A stretch of 7,261 nucleotides of DNA from Holophagaceae bacterium (GTDB lineage Bacteria > Acidobacteriota > Holophagae > Holophagales > Holophagaceae). Below the pieces are notes generated by a model, which saw only the letters and a program-made list of their open reading frames with translations, was not told the DNA's origin and did no database searches. A program made the translations under genes and the position numbers. Below, piece by piece: positions 5,527 to 7,261 of this stretch; position 1 is the stretch's first letter, and every line of letters starts with the position of its first letter. Location of the stretch: contig PMJK01000140.1 of the NCBI GenBank assembly GCA_003158505.1, forward strand, positions 21,280-28,540. Reading direction: 5' to 3'.

Positions 5527-6020
5527 GCAGAATCGAGCAGAGCCAGTGGATCTACGATCTAACCGCGCGCTTCGACGCCCTGTTTCTCCACGAAATAAGG
5601 TTTCAACTAGATGTCGGTGACGGGTGGAGGCCGATTGTGGAAGGGCTCGTGGAGGGCCTAGCGGCGTTGAATCTGCCCGACTTTAAAATCGCGCAGATTA
5701 AACAGAAATTCAACGAGCTACGGTGCTACACAGAGGGAGAAGAAAACCCTGACGTCACCGCGATCATTGCACATGCTAAAGAGCTGGCCGCGCTCACCTG
5801 CGAGAGCTGTGGATACCCCATTGGTCATCGCCGCTGCCGTCAGTACCTGAGGGGGCACGCGCGTGCGGTCTTCGATTCGTTCGGGGACACGGGCTTCAAT
5901 GTGGACGAGAACGGCATCCTTTGGTGTCATCGGCCTGGAAGCGTGTTTCGTGCGTATCCAGGTGATTGGGTCTTGGGGTTCCCCGATGGCACATTACGGC
6001 TTGCACCATGGCGGCAATGA
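5523..6020 (+). CDS. Phage-type zinc-ribbon hypothetical protein (paralogue 1)
   Basis: In the 165-aa product, the core (33-72) reads GDGWRPIVEGLVEGLAAL, then IAQIKQKFNELRCYTEG, followed by C93-E-S-C96-G. This matches a group of hypothetical proteins common in phages and mobile islands, with the pattern 'GW..ll..l...l......v.QvKeKfG.LR.Y......CE.CG'. The biochemical role of the group is not known to me. The zinc site here is changed: C105 and C135 follow instead of the usual C-x-x-H. The C-terminal 60 residues (GDTGFNVDENGILWCHRPGS and onward) are extra relative to the paralogue at 6612-7019. It starts at an ATGA overlap. Confidence 0.65.
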   Translation: MSRIEQSQWIYDLTARFDALFLHEIRFQLDVGDGWRPIVEGLVEGLAALNLPDFKIAQIKQKFNELRCYTEGEENPDVTAIIAHAKELAALTCESCGYPIGHRRCRQYLRGHARAVFDSFGDTGFNVDENGILWCHRPGSVFRAYPGDWVLGFPDGTLRLAPWRQ

Positions 6021-6253
6021 CCGCCAGGGTCCGTGCGGGCCAGATCCTTCGCCACTTGGCATTGCTCTGTGATGTCTGCTGGATTGCCCATGACTACCTC
6101 GGGAGGCTCGCGTTGCCTTGGCTTCTGTCGCCGAATATCAGGACCAGGGATTTGAACGCTGATCTGCGTGGCATCACGGCCATCCGGTGCCAACTCCAGG
6201 CCGCTCATCGGGGGCGGCCTGGGTTTGGGGACTGGCTGCTGCGGCAGAAATGA
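6017..6253 (+). CDS. Hypothetical protein of 78 aa
   Basis: ATG 6017 overlaps the previous stop (ATGA). An alternative in-frame ATG at 6008 would add three residues. The product is rich in Leu, Arg and Trp (HLALLCDVCWIAHDYLGRLA) with a C-D-V-C pair near residue 18. The hydrophobic stretch is interrupted by charges, so a membrane segment is doubtful. No family is recognised. It is the last member of the coupled series. Confidence 0.5.
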   Translation: MTARVRAGQILRHLALLCDVCWIAHDYLGRLALPWLLSPNIRTRDLNADLRGITAIRCQLQAAHRGRPGFGDWLLRQK

Positions 6254-6317
6254 CGATGAAGTAGGTTCACCTATTGAGCAGACGCCCCACAGGACCCTTG
6301 AGCAACGAAGGACAACC

Positions 6318-6584
6318 ATGTCTACTACAAACGAAAATTCAGGGGCCCCAATTCCCATAGGGAAGGCTGTTCGCGCTACGAAGAACGTCCCGGTTTACCT
6401 TTTTCTCGGAGGTTGGGGAGATGGATGGGATCTACTCCATGCCGGTGCATTGATCTACCTGGTACAGATTGAGGGAGACTTGATTCGGTTCTTGGCTGGA
6501 CCCGAACCTCCAGAAACTCCCGAAACGTTCCGTGAGGGGGGGCTGATCCACATCAGTCGGATCCCTGATTTTGAGGAATTCTAA
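6318..6584 (+). CDS. Hypothetical protein of 88 aa
   Basis: ATG 6318 is chosen because GAAGGA (6307-6312) lies 5 nt upstream. The open frame extends further left, but that part overlaps the preceding gene. The product has a flexible N-terminus (MSTTNENSGAPIPIGK), then a beta-rich part (VPVYLFLGGWGDGWDLLHAG, ALIYLVQIEGDLIRFLAG) and an acidic C-terminal end, IPDFEEF. It looks like a small soluble domain. No family is recognised. It stands apart from the coupled series, 64 nt after it. Confidence 0.6.
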   Translation: MSTTNENSGAPIPIGKAVRATKNVPVYLFLGGWGDGWDLLHAGALIYLVQIEGDLIRFLAGPEPPETPETFREGGLIHISRIPDFEEF

Positions 6585-6611
6585 GTGAATGTGACTGGGT
6601 GAAGTTCGCAT

Positions 6612-7019
6612 ATGAATAGACGTGCCATCACTGAGCTAGATTTTTCTGCATTCCGGAAGGAGTTTCCGATCCTGTTCGGGGGTCATATGGCCGACGAACC
6701 TGCCATTGGCCAAGGGTGGTTCTACCTCATGTGGGATCTCTGCGTGGACCTGGAAGCGATCGCCCGTCAGCGCGTTGAGGAGGGGCATCCGCCCATGCGG
6801 ATCGTCCAGGTGAAGGAGAAATGGGCAGGGTTACGGTGTTACCTGGAACACGCCACGCAGGAGGCGAGAGACCTGGCTCGGGCCGCCAGCATCCGTTCGG
6901 AGACCACCTGCGAGGCTTGCGGAAAACCTGGGTACCCCCAGGCCATCGGTCTGTGGTACAAGGCGCTTTGCCCGTTTCACGAACTGGAGGCTAGGCGCCT
7001 AAAAGATATCAACCGGTGA
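6612..7019 (+). CDS. Phage-type zinc-ribbon hypothetical protein (paralogue 2)
   Basis: In the 135-aa product, GQGWFYLMWDLCVDLEAIA (34-52), then RIVQVKEKWAGLRCYLE (63-79), then C100-E-A-C103-G...C120-P-F-H123 give the full pattern of the phage-associated family, with an intact four-ligand zinc site. It shares the GW, QxKxK(F/W)xxLRCYxE and CExCG blocks with the gene at 5523, so the two are paralogues. No biochemical function is known to me. ATG 6612 is preceded by GTGAAG at about 6 nt, a modest ribosome site. Its stop codon lies within the first of two palindromic repeat units. Confidence 0.7.
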   Translation: MNRRAITELDFSAFRKEFPILFGGHMADEPAIGQGWFYLMWDLCVDLEAIARQRVEEGHPPMRIVQVKEKWAGLRCYLEHATQEARDLARAASIRSETTCEACGKPGYPQAIGLWYKALCPFHELEARRLKDINR

Positions 7020-7069
7020 CACCTTGTCACCTATTCGGCAGCCGGTGACGTTTTGTCACCGACTCGGAA
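7012..7069. repeat. Two 29-bp tandem units each carrying GGTGAC-N5-GTCACC
   Basis: Unit 1 (7012-7040) holds GGTGACA-CCT-TGTCACC (7015-7031). Unit 2 (7041-7069) holds CGGTGAC-GTTTT-GTCACCG (7043-7061). Both half-sites repeat at exactly 29 bp, and the units also share TCGG. A lone half-site, GGTGAC, occurs at 7105-7110. The compensated differences in the centres suggest protein-binding sites about three helical turns apart. They could also fold as RNA hairpins, but neither has a T-run. Confidence 0.7.
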
Positions 7070-7117
7070 GGACTGAAGCTACTCTGCCCATCTCTCCTTG
7101 CATCGGTGACATCCTTC

Positions 7118-7131
7118 TGGGTCCTGACCCA
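7118..7131. repeat. Short inverted repeat TGGGTC-CT-GACCCA
   Basis: A perfect 6-bp inverted repeat with a 2-nt centre lies in the intergenic region just after the lone GGTGAC half-site. No T-run follows, so it is not a standard terminator. It may be an operator, or chance. Confidence 0.35.
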
Positions 7132-7251
7132 AAATCTAGAATCTGGACTGGGGATGATCTGCGAGGTTTGATTTAGATTCGAGCCCCATAGGCCCGGATC
7201 GATGAACCTTTGACTCCACCTTGGGCTTCAGTCTCAGAGCTGAAGTTCCAT

Positions 7252-7261
7252 ATGAGTTTCA
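7252..7261 (+). CDS. Possible start of a further gene (partial, runs off the window)
   Basis: ATGAGTTTCA follows GCTGAAGTTCCAT. The bases up to the start closely repeat those before ATG 6612 (TGAAGTTCGCATATGA against TGAAGTTCCATATGA), including the probable ribosome site. Only three codons are visible (M-S-F), so nothing can be said of the product. Confidence 0.35.

Overview
The window comes from a bacterial chromosome with moderately high GC content. It opens with a complete one-piece tmRNA gene (ssrA), which rules out lineages with a permuted two-piece tmRNA. Nothing visible fixes the phylum. Everything to the right of ssrA looks like accessory DNA: a transposition-related gene, truncated genes, duplicated regulatory DNA and a long run of small, mostly unrecognised genes of phage or mobile-island character.

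Layout. (1) Positions 1-210 hold the tail of an upstream transcription unit with a probable terminator near 65-87, then the ssrA upstream region. (2) ssrA occupies 211-601, encodes the tag ANDNFELALAA, and is followed by a strong terminator hairpin at 610-626. (3) About 27 bp after the CCA end of ssrA a set of three related sites begins (640-655 inverted, 660-675 and 687-702). They resemble transposase-binding sites at a Tn7-like transposon end. Just inside, on the minus strand, lies a TniQ/TnsD-like gene. I read this as the end of a Tn7-like element, probably a relic, that used the 3' end of ssrA as its attachment site. (4) The tniQ gene has lost its N-terminal part. It is joined near 1710 to a deoxyribonucleotidase gene that has lost its C-terminal catalytic motif, so the two genes appear fused by a deletion. 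(5) Positions 2091-2564 carry no convincing gene but hold two copies of a roughly 78-bp promoter/operator-like repeat. The second copy contains the perfect palindrome ATTGGTCCGACCAAT and sits directly upstream of the next gene.

(6) From 2565 to 6253 there is a plus-strand cassette of ten genes, most of them coupled by overlapping stop and start codons (ATGA or GTGA). It starts with a metallophosphoesterase that has an extra C-terminal domain. Next come a 51-aa protein, a Phd-like protein, an AbrB/SpoVT-like protein, a coiled-coil protein and several unknown small proteins. One member has the 'GW...VKxKF..LRCY...CxxCG' pattern found in phage-type hypothetical proteins. (7) After a short gap come a separate 88-aa gene and a second, paralogous zinc-ribbon gene (6612-7019). 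(8) The right end (7020-7251) is non-coding and carries a tandem pair of 29-bp units, each containing a GGTGAC-N5-GTCACC palindrome. A new gene may begin at 7252.

How the genes might work together is mostly inference. The cassette contains several DNA-binding or antitoxin-like folds but no recognisable toxin, integrase, transposase, capsid or replication gene. The metallophosphoesterase is the only member with a clear enzymatic signature.
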